A DNA stretch of 64,000 nt from Acestrorhynchus altus (Eukaryota > Chordata > Actinopteri > Characiformes > Acestrorhynchidae): the NCBI GenBank assembly GCA_034509495.1, contig CM067506.1:17380828-17444827 (forward strand), in the 5' to 3' direction. This document shows positions 11,722-22,164 of this stretch, piece after piece. Position 1 is the first letter of the stretch; every line of letters begins with the position of its first letter. Made by a program: the position numbers and the translations under genes. Below the pieces are notes generated by a model. That model was given only the letters and a program-made list of their open reading frames with translations, did no database searches and was not told the DNA's origin.

Positions 11722-12512
11722 CAGTGCATTTGGAAAGTATTCACAGTGCATCACTTTTTGCACATTTTGCATGCCTTACTCCAAAATGAATTAAATGTAT
11801 TTTTCCCCTCAAAAGTATAAACACGATGACATGGTGAGAAATGTTTGAAATTTTGGCTAATTTATTACAAATAAAACACAAAAATCAAATGTTTTTGCCA
11901 TGACACTCAAAATTGAGCTCAGGAGAATCTGGTTTACACTGATTATCCTTCATAAATTTGATTGGGGAACACCTCTGGTAAATTCAGCTGATTGGACATG
12001 ATTTGGAAAGGCACACACCTGTTGATATAAGGTCCCATAGTAGACATGCTTTATAGAGCACAAACCAAGCCATGAAGTCTAAGGAGTTGTCTGTAGACCC
12101 TTGAGACAGGATTGTAACAAGACACAGAGCTGGGGAAGAGTACAGAAAAAATCTTTGAAGGTTCCAATGAACACAGTGACTTCCATCATTCATAAAAGGA
12201 AGAGGTTTGGAAACACCAGGACTCTTCCTAGGGCTGGCTACCCAGCCAAACTGAGTAAACATGTTAAAGGGAGGACTGAGGTGGTCAGAGAGGTGACTAA
12301 GACCTCAATGGTCTCTGTGACAAAGTTCCAACATTGTGGAGAGAGCAGAAACTTCAGGAGGACAAGCATTTCTGCAGCAGCAGCAGCACTCCACCAATCA
12401 GGCTGGTATGGTGGGAAGCCACTCCTCAGTAAGAGACAAAACAGCCCGTCTGGAGTTTGCCAAAAGGCACTTGAAGGACTCTCAGACCATGTGAAACCAA
12501 GGCAAGCAGCAT
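11722..12512 (+). mobile_element. Tc1/mariner element, 5' half only
   Basis: The left end CAGTGCATTTGGAAAGTATTC is the terminal repeat of a widespread fish Tc1-like family. The 5' leader follows, with 'GATTGGACATGATTTGGAAA' and a transposase start at 12072. The element stops in the middle of the transposase at about 12512, where a reversed SINE-like head begins, so the 3' half and right terminal repeat are absent. Confidence 0.75.
12072..12512 (+). pseudogene. Tc1-like transposase, N-terminal fragment
   Basis: Transposases of this family bind the element ends with paired-like helix-turn-helix domains and cut with a DDE domain. Translation starts MKSKELSVDP and meets a TGA where the family has a residue. 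The helix-turn-helix half continues in another frame: KVPMNTVTSIIHKRKRFGN, TRTLPRAG, LSK, then ISAAAA and KPLLSKRQ. Several stops and frame changes and an expanded Ala run (GCA repeats at about 12375) break it. It ends before the first catalytic Asp, so it is certainly inactive. Confidence 0.75.
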
Positions 12513-12595
12513 GACCCAGGATTCAAACCTGCAACCCCCGGATCATATTGCAAGCACTTTAGGCTGCTGACACCACATCTTTCTAATGCATGCAG
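12505..12595 (-). repeat. tRNA-like SINE head fragment
   Basis: The minus strand reads GTGGTGTCAGCAGCCTAAAG (box A-like) and then GCAGGTTTGAATCCTGGG (box B, GGTTTGAATCC), about the spacing of a tRNA gene. Lack of a full cloverleaf and its position at a transposon break suggest a SINE head rather than a working tRNA. Confidence 0.45.
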
Positions 12596-12599
12596 TCCA

Positions 12600-13475
12600 T
12601 GATCATCCAAAAGGGAGTACAAAACATGGGTCTAATTTTAGTTAAAATAATAAAAAATGAAATATTATTTTTTACTATATATTATTATCATTTAAATATT
12701 ATTTGATAATAATTTCACTAAACCAGGTGCAGAGGTTTAAAAAAAACTTGTATCTAATATGATATGATTGGCTTTAAAGGGTTAAAAATGTTTTATATTT
12801 GATTAGCTACAGAGGCTTCTGAAATATAAAATGTGTAAGAATATATATACAAAACACTAAGATATTATTTCAAGCTTTCAAATAATTGAATAATTAAATA
12901 TACAAAAAAATTATTATTTAGTGTGAAGAATTACTGTTAGGTTATCTCTAGGCATAACAGGCCCATCATTCTGTCTTTACTGCCATATTCTGTTGTCAGT
13001 GTTTTTTACTAGTTGGACTTAATTAATTAAGGCTAGACTCAAATATTCTAAAAGGCAGAAGAATAATGACATGTCTTAATCAGAAGAGCAAAGAGAAGAG
13101 TCATAATGGCCAAATGAAAACCACTCTTGAAAATAAAGGTTCTTTCAAAGCTTCTTGGTTTGAGTGAAAGCGCTGGTGTTCTTGTGCAATATTATGCAGC
13201 TGTTGCAACTGAGTATTTTTCCCTGAATTCATTTCCTCAAATATCTGTTCATTAACATAGTAATAGATATTTAACCTCTTTGTATGCTGCTCATGCTCTC
13301 AAAACTCCTAATTATGCACACACTGAGAATGGACAATTATACACTATTGTCAGTGAGGAAACACAGGCAAAGTTTTAATATTAGAGTCAACTAGTGTTAT
13401 GATGACATGTGTCATAATAACAGCCTACACTATTCATGATTACTTCACCCACTCCTGCATCTCTGATCTGCATTA
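12600..13475. other. No gene; very AT-rich
   Basis: Dominated by AT-rich runs (12640-12920). No open frame or known repeat was recognised. Confidence 0.6.
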
Positions 13476-13477
13476 TG

Positions 13478-13592
13478 CACCAATCAGCTTTGTATATTTA
13501 GTCAAACTGCTAATTACTGGACAATCAGCTCTCTAAAATTAGCGGGGCTTCTAATGAGAGGAGCCAATCAGCTCAGAAAAACCACTGCTGGT
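13478..13592 (+). repeat. CCAATCAG-type repeat, proximal block
   Basis: Three diverged units carry CAATCAGCT at 13481, 13532 and 13565. They share CTGCTAATTACTGG and GAGCCAATCAGCTCAG text with the block at 14097-14268. Confidence 0.6.
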
Positions 13593-13687
13593 TTCCATTT
13601 AGGGGATGGTTCTTACAATGGCCAGACCATGCAAATGTACACACACAGCTTGTCTATTGAATACTGACAATAGAATATGAGCAGTTT

Positions 13688-13805
13688 AGCTTTAGGACCT
13701 GATCCCAATTTTGTGGGACGTGTTCATAATTTGTTATAATTTTAATTCAACAAAAAAATGTTCAAGGTATTTTTAGATATTAGTATAAATCTGACTGTGA
13801 TGAAA
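13688..13805 (+). repeat. Dispersed repeat family R, 5' fragment
   Basis: Begins TTTAGGACC and CCAATTTTGTGGGACGTG followed by TTCATAAT and TTCAACAAAA. This is the same order as the starts of the copies at 17570, 46503, 56647 and 63661. Confidence 0.5.
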
Positions 13806-13811
13806 AAGTGA

Positions 13812-13856
13812 ATGGACAGGTGTCCTAATACTTTTGTCCATATAGTGTACAAGGTA
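13812..13856 (+). mobile_element. Isolated Tc1/mariner terminal repeat
   Basis: GGACAGGTGTCCTAATACTT then TTGTCCATATAGTGTA is the 3' terminus of a fish Tc1-like family. A related end occurs at 38585-38618. No transposase is adjacent. Confidence 0.6.
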
Positions 13857-14096
13857 GGACTTATGAATCAATTAGTTAAGTTTGCTTAAGTTTAATAACT
13901 TACATTTAATTACATAATCTAATAACTTGACTTAATTTAATAACTTAATTTAATTACATGTAGTATGTGCAGCACATAACCTGCTGTGAGTATTGAACAT
14001 AAGCATTCAGTTACCTAATAGCCTTAAAGGCACCTCATTAAGGTAAAGGTGATAAATAAACAAGCCGAGCACAGATTTGAAATGACTTAGTGCATT

Positions 14097-14268
14097 TAGT
14101 CTAACTGTTAATTACTGGCCAATCCGCTTAGTAAGGCTGCTCATTAAGAGCCAATCAGCTCAGTGTATTTTGCTGAGCCGCTCATTAAGAACCAATCAGC
14201 TCAGTCAGTTTAGCTGAACTGCTCATTAGGGGCCAATCAGCTCAGTGTGTTTAGCTCAACCGCCCACA
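14097..14268 (+). repeat. 41-bp minisatellite with CCAATCAG in each unit
   Basis: CCAAT motifs at 14119, 14151, 14192 and 14233; the last three are exactly 41 bp apart. The unit reads roughly CTGCTCATTAAGAGCC, AATCAGCTCAGT, TTTAGCTGAA. CCAATCAG is a good NF-Y (CCAAT-box) core, but no promoter signal lies close by. Confidence 0.8.
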
Positions 14269-14295
14269 GACCCTGCGGCACTCACCCTGATTAGG

Positions 14296-14296
<1 letters not shown>

Positions 14297-14328
<32 letters not shown>
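14297..14328. repeat. (CT)n microsatellite
   Basis: Sixteen CT units abutting the inverted repeat that follows. Confidence 0.95.
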
Positions 14329-14331
<3 letters not shown>

Positions 14332-14445
14332 GCTCACACTGATTTACATGAGAAAAGTAAAAAACATGAGGCTACACTATTGCTTTTGTTTTGTTGTTTT
14401 TTTTTATTTTTTTTACTTTTCTCATGTAAATCAGTGTGAGCTACA
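14328..14445. repeat. Perfect 37-bp inverted repeat with 44-bp loop
   Basis: Arm 14328-14364 (starting TGTAGCTCACACTGATTTAC) is the exact reverse complement of 14409-14445. The loop contains CATGAGGCTACAC and T-rich DNA. No target duplication or known terminal motif is visible. Confidence 0.9.
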
Positions 14446-14501
14446 CATAACCCTGAATAAGTAATCATAAATGTGATCTATCTATCTATCCACATAAACG
14501 T

Positions 14502-15777
14502 GGTCTATCCACAAGCTTCTAACAATAGTTGGCAGGAATTTTGGCCCAGAACTGCTGTAACTGAGCCATGTTTGTAGGCCACCTTGCTCGCACCTGCCTT
14601 TTCAGCTTTGCCCATAAATTTTCTATAGGATTGAGATCAGGGCTTTGTGAACATTGACTTTGTTATCCTTAATCCACTTTGTAACCAGTTTGGCAGTATG
14701 CTTCAGGTCATTGTCCATTTGGAAGACCAATTTGCGGCCAAGCTTTAACTTCCTGGCTGATGTCTTAAGATTTTGCTTCAGTATTTCCACATAATGTTCT
14801 TTCCTCATGATGCCATCTATTTTGTGAAGTGCACCAGTCCCTCCTGCATCAAAACAACCCCACAGCATGATGCTGCCACCCCCATGTTTCACAGTTGGGA
14901 TGGTGTTCTCAGGCTTGCAAGCTTCCCCCTTTTTCCTCCAAACATAACGATGGTCATTATGGCCAAACAGTTCAAGTTTAGTTTCGTCAGACCACAGGAC
15001 ATGTCTCCAAAAATTAAAGTCTTTGTCCCTGTGTGCATTTGCAAACATTAATCTGGCTTTTTTTTATGTTTCTTTTGGAGTAATGGCTTCTTCCTGGCAG
15101 AGTGGCCTTTCAGCCCATGTCGATACAGTACTCGTTTCACTGTAGATAGTGACACACTCTTCACTAGGTCTTTTGCTTTTGTTCTTGGGTTGATGTGCAC
15201 ATTTTGGACGAAAGCACGTTCATCTCTGGGACACAGAACCTGTCTTCTTCCTGAGCGGTATGATGGCTGGACATTCCCATCTTGTTTGCACTTGCGTATA
15301 ATTGTCGGTACAGATGAACGAGGCACCTTCAGGCATCTGGAAATTGTACCCAAGGATGAACCAGACTTGTGCAAGTCCACAATTCTCTTCCTGATATCTT
15401 GGCAGATTTCTTTTGACTTTCCCATGATGTTACACAAAGACGCAGTGTGTTTCAGGTGTGCCTTAAAATACATCCACAGCTGTGTCTCCACTTAACTCAG
15501 ATGTTGCCAATAGACCTATCAGAAGCTTCCAAAGACATGACATCATCATATGAGCTGTCCCAAATTGTTTAAAGGCATAGTAATCTTTGTGTATTTAAAC
15601 TTTTGACTTTGAAGAAAGTAATAAAAATTGCCTTTTTTTGGTAATCTTTTGGTAATTTTTGTAATCTTAACTGACCTAAAACAGGAAGAGTTTATTCTGA
15701 TTTCATGTGAGAAGGTGAGAAAAAACATGGACATATATCTTTTTATATAGTGTATGTAAACTTCTGGTTTCAACTGT
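14502..15777 (-). mobile_element. Sleeping Beauty-like Tc1 element, one end lost
   Basis: The transposon lies on the minus strand. Its outer 5' end is at about 15777: on the plus strand AGTGTATGTAAACTTCTGG then TTTCAACTG, followed by the TA target. That matches the terminal repeat type of salmonid and cyprinid Sleeping Beauty-like elements. The other end stops just after the transposase (about 14502) with no terminal repeat, so the element is 3'-truncated. Confidence 0.85.
14505..15425 (-). pseudogene. Sleeping Beauty-like Tc1 transposase, two frameshifts
   Basis: Cut-and-paste DDE transposase, acting in the nucleus on its terminal repeats. Start codon at 15425-15423 (MGKSKEICQDIRKRIVDLH), giving the paired-like DNA-binding domain with SGSSLGTISRCLKVPRSSV, then QPSYRSGRRQVL and STVKRVLYRHGL. 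At 15058-15065 a run of eight T (A on the coding strand) shifts the frame where the protein pattern predicts six. The next part (from 15048) has the first two catalytic Asp regions, VLWSDETKLELFGH and VFQMDND, with the Gly-rich TVKHGGGSIMLWG between. Near 14650 a short deletion shifts the frame again. Beyond it SPDLNPIENLW is readable, with the catalytic Glu codon at 14623-14621. The family length is about 340 residues. Inactive but recent-looking. Confidence 0.88.
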
Positions 15778-15800
15778 ATTTATATATATATAAGGCCCAA

Positions 15801-15890
15801 GTGAAACCAGCAAGTTATGAATCTGCAAGCATCTGTGATGTAATGACGTAATTGAGCAAATTTGGACTGTGAATGTGTTGCTGGTTTCAC
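15801..15890. repeat. Short hairpin: 13-bp inverted repeat
   Basis: GTGAAACCAGCAA (15801-15813) and TTGCTGGTTTCAC (15878-15890) are perfect reverse complements 64 bp apart, just outside the Tc1 end. A TA run at about 15778-15792 separates them from the transposon. Confidence 0.6.
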
Positions 15891-16240
15891 AGGCTTGATA
15901 TTCGTACTATGCACCACCATAAGCCAGAAACTGAAATTTGTCAAGCACTATTTGTAGAAGTTCGTCTTGGCACATTTAATGCCACCTATCATCACCAAAC
16001 ACAACAGCAAACAGGTATAGAGATGGATAATATGCATTAAGTTGACAAACAACATACATTAGTGTAGAATGAGCCACCACATGTTGTGTACTTTTCCATT
16101 ATTCTACAATTTACGGAATTTGAATCACTGTGTGGAGTGTAATTTACAGTGTAGGATTGTAATTATGTACAGTATATCAGGTATAGTGCATGACTGTTCT
16201 GTAATTGGAATATGATATGAGAAGGCCAAAAACATATGCA
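15891..16240. other. No gene recognised
   Basis: AT-rich single-copy-looking DNA. Confidence 0.55.
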
Positions 16241-16243
16241 ATG

Positions 16244-16244
<1 letters not shown>

Positions 16245-16282
<38 letters not shown>
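16245..16282. repeat. (GA)n microsatellite
   Basis: About 18 GA units. Confidence 0.95.
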
Positions 16283-16283
<1 letters not shown>

Positions 16284-16548
16284 AAGCAAGCAGGGGGTTT
16301 GATTGCCATGCATTGCCGATACAACGGTAAGATGGAAGATCTTAAAGTAAAGACTAGTTCTGGATTTGACAGACATTTTTGGAGCATTTTCCAGAGGGAG
16401 GATTTTGAACGTCATGACCTGGGTAGAGGGGATTAATGTGATCTTTTTGACACACATTATGTGCTTTGGTTATTTGGAGCTCTTCATTTCTCCTTTTTGA
16501 GTGGTTGCAGACCATGATTCTTTTTAATACCCTGGATCTTGGATGAAA

Positions 16549-16550
<2 letters not shown>

Positions 16551-16634
<84 letters not shown>
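16551..16634. repeat. (GT)n microsatellite
   Basis: About 42 GT units, the longest uninterrupted tract seen here. Cys/Val and Thr/His open frames over it are artefacts. Confidence 0.97.
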
Positions 16635-16639
16635 TCAGA

Positions 16640-17565
16640 AAGTGCACACATTTTCAGTTCTTCCAGTGTCACAAGGACACTGTTTGCATCTCAATTCAGT
16701 GTTGGAGATGCCACTCCCCAGGATTTTGAAGGCTGTGACATTGATTTCTAGACAGGTGGCGTTTGAAGGAATCGATAATCATTTCCACTGTTGTAGTGCT
16801 GATGAGTTCCACTTTGTTGTTAGAAGGCTAAAATGTGATTTACCTTCTGGACTCCATTTGTAAGCCTATAAGAGTGACATCCTCTCCAAAAAGTATGTTC
16901 TTGCATGTTGACAGAGGGTCAAAATGCACATTCAGGAACCAGACCGTGGAGACGTTTAAGGAATTTGTCAATCTATTTTCAGGTTGTGCTGCTTTCCTGC
17001 CTTCATTTGGGACATATTCCCATTTTTTCCACTAAGTTTTGAAAATCTAAACACTGCAAACGGAGCCTCAGTGGTCCCACTCTGCATTTCTTGTAGGAAA
17101 ACAATTACAGCTACAGATGTTATGAATTATTCTATCTATTAGATGTTGAGAACTTTAATTTTTTTCTATAAACTGCAGTCTCCCTAGCGATGGCACCAAT
17201 TACCCTATTTGTGTCCCCAAGGGGTGCCTGTAGACTTTTTGATATTTGTAATACTTTTTGAGGCAGTTTACAAAAGTTACTGAAGATTGGACCTATAGAA
17301 ATGCTACAATTTTATTTGGAATAAAATTGTATTCAAACTTTTTGAAAGTTAAGGTCTTTCTTTCCCTCTCAAAGCTGCTGTTTTAGAAGTTTTTGCATCA
17401 CGGGGCCAACTTATCTATCCAATGGAAAACATGTGGAGGAGAAAATGTTTTTAAGTTGTTTCTTCTGGTCTGTTCATTTCAATTACTGCATATTCATTGT
17501 TTCAAGCTTCAAGGTCCAAACCATGGATAAAACTAACAATGGACAAATGTGGTAGGCACCTATGC
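16640..17565. other. No gene recognised
   Basis: Short open frames only. 17440-17560 carries weak similarity to the foldback repeat at 24145 (AACCATGGATAAAACTAACAA, ATGGACAAATG). Confidence 0.5.
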
Positions 17566-17569
17566 ACAT

Positions 17570-17795
17570 TATTTAACCTTTAGAATGACATTTTCATATT
17601 TTGACATACTTTAATTCACCAAAATATGAAAAAATGTATTAATATTTATAGGAGATCTTAGGCTTTACTAATTTGTCTTCATTTGAGATGTAAATATTAA
17701 CATTTTAAATATTTGTATAATTTTGATCATGTTTTGATTTTAAGAATTACTTGCATCTAAAATATTTGTGTTTTTGGCTTGTGAGTGCTAAATAA
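17570..17795 (+). repeat. Dispersed repeat family R, copy
   Basis: Starts TTTAACCTTTAGAATGACATT with TTTTGACATACTTTAATTCA, then GGAGATCTTAGGCTTTAC, CATTTGAGATGTAAATATTA and a TTTTGATCATG stretch. These are the shared blocks of this family, in order. Confidence 0.6.
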
Positions 17796-18201
17796 TGTAC
17801 ATGTAAAAAAATTTGTATGATGGGAGTATGAAGTGCAGTGTGTAAAATAAAACTGACAATCAACAAAGCAATAATTTTAGTCCCGGACTGTTCTGCTGAG
17901 ACCCTGAGTAATCCTAATGTTTCTCCAGCTGCGATTTCTCTGCTTAGCAATAGTTCAGACACACTGCCATATCACTGTGGTGAAACCCAGAAACCAGCAC
18001 ATTCTCCACAGATGACTCCAGGCATTTCTAATGGTCAAGGTGGGGGTCACTTACACTAAAAACCCATTCACACCTAAACCTAAAGGCACATGTCAGCACC
18101 ACAGGTGGCGAGCTTCACATTGTGTTTGGAGGTGATGTTGTATATTGCCCAGGTGCCTTGAGATGTAGCCACAGGGGATAGTAGTCCATTCAGTGTGCAT
18201 G

Positions 18202-18213
18202 CGCACACACACA

Positions 18214-18276
<63 letters not shown>
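18202..18276. repeat. (CA)n microsatellite
   Basis: Long CA tract with one CAAACA interruption. A shorter CA/CGCG tract follows at 18359-18380. Confidence 0.95.
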
Positions 18277-18278
<2 letters not shown>

Positions 18279-18559
18279 TTATACTCCCAAACTGACACAC
18301 ATGCCCCAAGAAGCCAGGAGACCTTGCATTGTTCATCTGTATTCCTCTGTCTGTTTAGCACACACACACACACACGCGCGTGCTCAAACCCGCACACAAG
18401 GCCCAGCTGCGGGACCTCATGCTGTTCATTTGTATTCGTGTGACTGGTTGAAGTCCGCTCAGCGTGAGACCGCCCTCTTCTTCCCCCACTGCGCCACCAG
18501 CCCCACGCCTGCCTAACAAGAACACTCCCTGTGTGCAAGGTGGTAAGGCTCTTCTTCTC

Positions 18560-18760
18560 CTTTCTTTCCTTCCTGATGAGATGAAATCGCTCCAGATAAT
18601 GCACAAGCCCTTCATTTGCCCTGTCTGTGTGCCGGATGTGGACTGCAGAAATGCCAGCTTCTTTTTACAGTGCCTCTTGGTAATTGCCCCAGCAGTATAA
18701 TCGCATTTTAACAAAAGGCAGACGAATGACAGGCTGTTAACATAATGAGGGTCTCTGTTG
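18560..18760. promoter_or_regulatory. Candidate conserved non-coding element
   Basis: A non-repetitive stretch between a microsatellite and a G-rich patch. It has GGTAATTGCC, AATGACAGGC (TGACAG, a TALE homeodomain core) and GTTAACATAATGAG. A similar patch at 18945-19040 has GGTAATTGCACAAAGG and ATGGATGACAGG. No coding frame. Motif-based guess. Confidence 0.22.
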
Positions 18761-19685
18761 CCTCCTCCACTGATCACATGCACTTGGCCCAGTCCGCATG
18801 GGGTGCAGTTGGGGTGTGTATGTGGGGGTGGGTTGGGGAGATGTTGGAAGTGGGTCTTTATTTCCTCACATTATGTGAATCACAAGTCTTCATTTCTCCC
18901 CTTTTCTTTATCTCTTTCCCTCGCCTGCTCTTTTTTTGTTAGTGTCTGAGTGGCGGTAATTGCACAAAGGCGTTGTGCACAGAAATCACATGGATGACAG
19001 GGGCAGATTTGGATGTAATGACTCACTGAGCAGTACAATGAATCAACACATCTGAACAAGGGTGCACACCAAACTCATGTGGCTCAGGCTTAGTCTTTAT
19101 TATAGGTGTTCTGGAGTGAGCTAGTGATGTATGAGGAACAGACCTCCATCAGGAGGCATGTCAGGAATTCGGTGATGTCTACGGAAATGCTCAGGGACAA
19201 TGGATCTAATGATATGGACTTGAGGCTAACCAATATATCAACTGACTGATAAAATCAAGCAATATCATTTCTCTCATGGATTGAGAAAAAGTGTAATAAA
19301 AAGTGTTATGACTCCTCTAACTGTGATGTTTCTGCTTAGCAGTAGTTCAGGGACACTACTATTGAACTGAAGCTGACATCCAGGAACTAGCACATTTAAT
19401 CCCATTTCCAATGAAGTTGGGATGTTGTGTAATACATAAATAAAAAAATACGATGATTTGCAAATCCTTTTCAACTTATATTCAAATGAATATACTACGA
19501 ATTATTTTTGAATTTGATGCCTGCAACACACTCCAAAAAAAATTGGAACACGGGCAATAAAAGACTGGGAAAAATGAGGAATGCTCAAAAAACACCTCCA
19601 GGTGAACAGGTTAATTGGAAACAGGTGAGTGTCATTATTGGCTATAAAGGGAGCATCTCTGAAAGGATCAGTTGTTCACAAGCAA

Positions 19686-20930
19686 GGATGAGGCCAGGTT
19701 CACCATTTTGTGAACAACTTCATGAGCAAATAGCCCAATAGCTTGAGAACAACATCTCTCCATGTGCAATTGCAAGGAATTTAGGAATTTCTTCATCTAC
19801 AGTCCATAATATCATCAAAAGACTCAAAGAATCTGCAGAAATCTCTGCAAGTAAGCGGCAAGGCTGAAAACCAACACTGAATGCCTGTGACCTTTGATCC
19901 CTCAGATGGCACTGCATTAAAACCCAAACGTTCTGTAACAGATATTACTTCATGAATGCTTCAGAAATCCATTGTCAGTGAACACAGATTGTTGAAGTTT
20001 AAACTCTACCATGCAAACCAAAGGCCATATATCAACAAAACCCAGAAATGCTGTCAGCTTCTCTGGACCCAAACTCACCTGAGATGGATTGATGCAAAGT
20101 GGGAAAGTGTCCTGTGGACTGACGAGTCCACATTTCAAATTGTTGTTATAAACATGGACATTGTATCCTCTAGGCCACAGAGGAAAAGTAATTCAAAAGC
20201 CAGCATCTCTGATGTTATGGGGGTGTGTTGGTGCCCATGGAATGGGTAACTTGCATATCTGTGAAGGCACTATTAATGCTGAAAGGTACATACAGGTTTT
20301 GGAGCAACATGTGTTGCCATCCAAGCAACATCTTTTTTAGGGATGTCCCTGCATATTTCAGCAAGACAATGCCAAGACACATTCTGCATGTGTTACAACA
20401 GCGTGGTGTGCAGTTAAAGAGTGCAGTTACTACATGCAGGTACTACACTGACCTGCCTGTTGTTAAAAGGAAAAGTGATCCCCTGAGTGTCTCAGTGGTC
20501 TAAGGCACTAGCACTATGATCCGAGGATCACAAGTTTGGGGTCCAGGAGGAGAGCCTGCTTTCCCACACTGGGTGGGTAGATGACACTCTCACCCCACAT
20601 CACATGCTTTATGTGATGCTGGGTGTCACAGGTGTCTGATGGCCATTGCATTGGAGCGCTCCTAAAAGTGTGATGGCTTTCTGGAGAAGATGAAAATGGC
20701 AGCAGTTCGAAAAGAGGCTGTAGGCAGACATCACATGTCTTGAAGGAAACATGTGCTTGTCCTCTAAATATGTGATGCTGCCCTAGCATCAGGAGCCTCA
20801 CATGTGATTGGAGGATCACTTGGGATGACTTGGGATCACTCAGGCATGTATAAAATTAGCAGGGAGAAAATTGGGGGTAAAAATTAAGAAAAAAAAAAGG
20901 AAAGGTGATGTAACACAGTGCCCCTGTGTT
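19686..20930 (+). pseudogene. Tc1-like transposase, decayed and interrupted
   Basis: The N-terminal region starts near 19686 (MRPGSPFCEQL in one frame). It keeps ATCTACAGTCCATAATATCA, the helix-turn-helix recognition part. In the DDE part, SVLWTDESTFQI gives the first Asp (about 20112-20130). The second Asp is in AYFSKT/CIFQQDNAKTHS, read in neighbouring frames at about 20345-20385. The text then jumps from the segment after that Asp to the final codons (VVKRK), so the third acidic residue is deleted. Stops and frame changes are scattered throughout. The SINE sits in the last codons. Confidence 0.75.
20481..20894 (+). mobile_element. Full-length tRNA-derived SINE (family B) with 15-bp duplication
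   Basis: The head has TGTCTCAGTGGTCTAAGGC (box A-like) and GTTTGGGGTCC (box B-like). The body has GGGTGGGTAGATGACACTCTC and GCAGCAGTTCGAAAAGAGGC, ending in GGGAGAAAATTGGGGGTAAA and an A-rich tail. Flanks AAAAGGAAAAGTGAT (20466-20480) and AAAAGGAAAGGTGAT (20895-20909) are a 15-bp target duplication with one mismatch. Such a duplication is the mark of LINE-driven retroposition. Confidence 0.85.
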
Positions 20931-21094
20931 TCAAAACGTGTTAATATTTGCAACAACAATAACGTTTATCCATTTAAACAATATAAATCTTGTATTTGTA
21001 GTGTATTCAATTGAATATAGCTTGCAAATCATTGTATTCTGTTTCTAGTTCTGTTTTACACAATGACCCAACTTCTTAACAGTCGGGTTGAATG

Positions 21095-22160
21095 TCCTTG
21101 AACACCAGATGCTTCAATAGTGAGAGCCACTTATGGTCAAGGTGATGGTTGCTTCCACTCAAAGCAAAATCAAATCCAGACATAAAAGCATGTGAAGTTC
21201 AACATGGATTTATTAAGACTGTGTGATTTCCAAGACATGGAAAACACAGATGAAATTGTGGAATTGATATATAAAACTGAAGGTATAAAAATTTTAATGT
21301 GCAAAATTCAATTAAAAACATTGTCTCACCAAAAAAATTATTTATTCTTTCAGACAATGAGCTTACTACACATGCCAACATAATACAGGATTGGGGGAGC
21401 TGGGGGTGATGTTATCAAGTTCAGGTCTCTTTAAAAATGTTCAGGCATTTTCAGCTTTGCCAAAGTTAAGACAAGACACAGAAACAGTTCGGCAGTGACC
21501 AAGTTAAATGACCAAGTTAAAATGCCTCAACAAGAGCAGGGCAAGATTTGGCTCAGTAAGACTGCGCTTCCAAATATCAACAGAATAAGCAACAAAATCA
21601 TTGGCGACAAGATGCAGATTTGTGGAGGACTTTATTGCTATGTGTGCAGTCAGACATCCCACTTGAACAAATGAAGATGCATCCTTTTATGATAAATCAC
21701 TATAAAGACAGATCTGCACTACCAGAAAAGTAGAGTAATCCTCATTCCATGGTTCCTGGAACACATGGACACAGTTCAAAGATCCATACCTAATATTAAT
21801 GACAGACTAGTTAACAACCATGCTCATCCCAAGTGTGCTTCACTCTCATGTTCAAGCAGCACACCCTAACACTATGAGTGCAACTTTACAGGACCATTTT
21901 TCTATAGTTTTTATAAATGCAATTGACATGTTTTTCCAAAAAAAAAAGAGAAAAAACATTCTTCAAATATCCTAATGTATCTATTTAATGTATCCGTCAA
22001 AATGCTGCTGATAATAAAGGGATATTTTAAATTGCAATGCACTACTCCAGTACTGGAAACTGTTAATTTGTTAAAGACATTTGTATGATGTGATGAGAAG
22101 TAAGAAAAATAGGAGCTAATTATCAAAGAATATCAACTAAAAATTCTATGAAGCTCCAAT
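21095..22160. other. No gene recognised
   Basis: AT-rich; short open frames only. Confidence 0.55.
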
Positions 22161-22164
22161 TGAT

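Larger units (their letters stand above)
19401..21088 (+). mobile_element. Tc1/mariner element interrupted by a SINE
   Basis: The left terminal sequence CCCATTTCCAATGAAGTTGG then GATGTTGTGTAA is matched inverted by the right end (ACACAATGACCCAACTTCTT at about 21058-21077), defining a 1.7-kb element. An inner CAAATC-rich repeat recurs near both ends (GATTTGCAAATCCTT, GCTTGCAAATCATTG). It contains a decayed transposase and, near the transposase end, a 414-bp SINE (20481-20894). Confidence 0.8.

Noticed and set aside
12505..12595. A tRNA gene on the minus strand
   Set aside because: Box A and B look-alikes are present but no complete cloverleaf; it fits a SINE head better.
14328..14445. A microRNA precursor
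   Set aside because: Perfect 37-bp arms with a 44-bp loop are unlike typical precursors with bulges and short loops. Kept as an inverted repeat only.
16484..16672. Open frames of poly-(Thr-His) or poly-(Cys-Val) across CA/GT tracts here and at 4189, 6270, 10703, 18193, 36071, 44792 and 60090
   Set aside because: Dinucleotide repeats are open in several frames by composition; no gene context.
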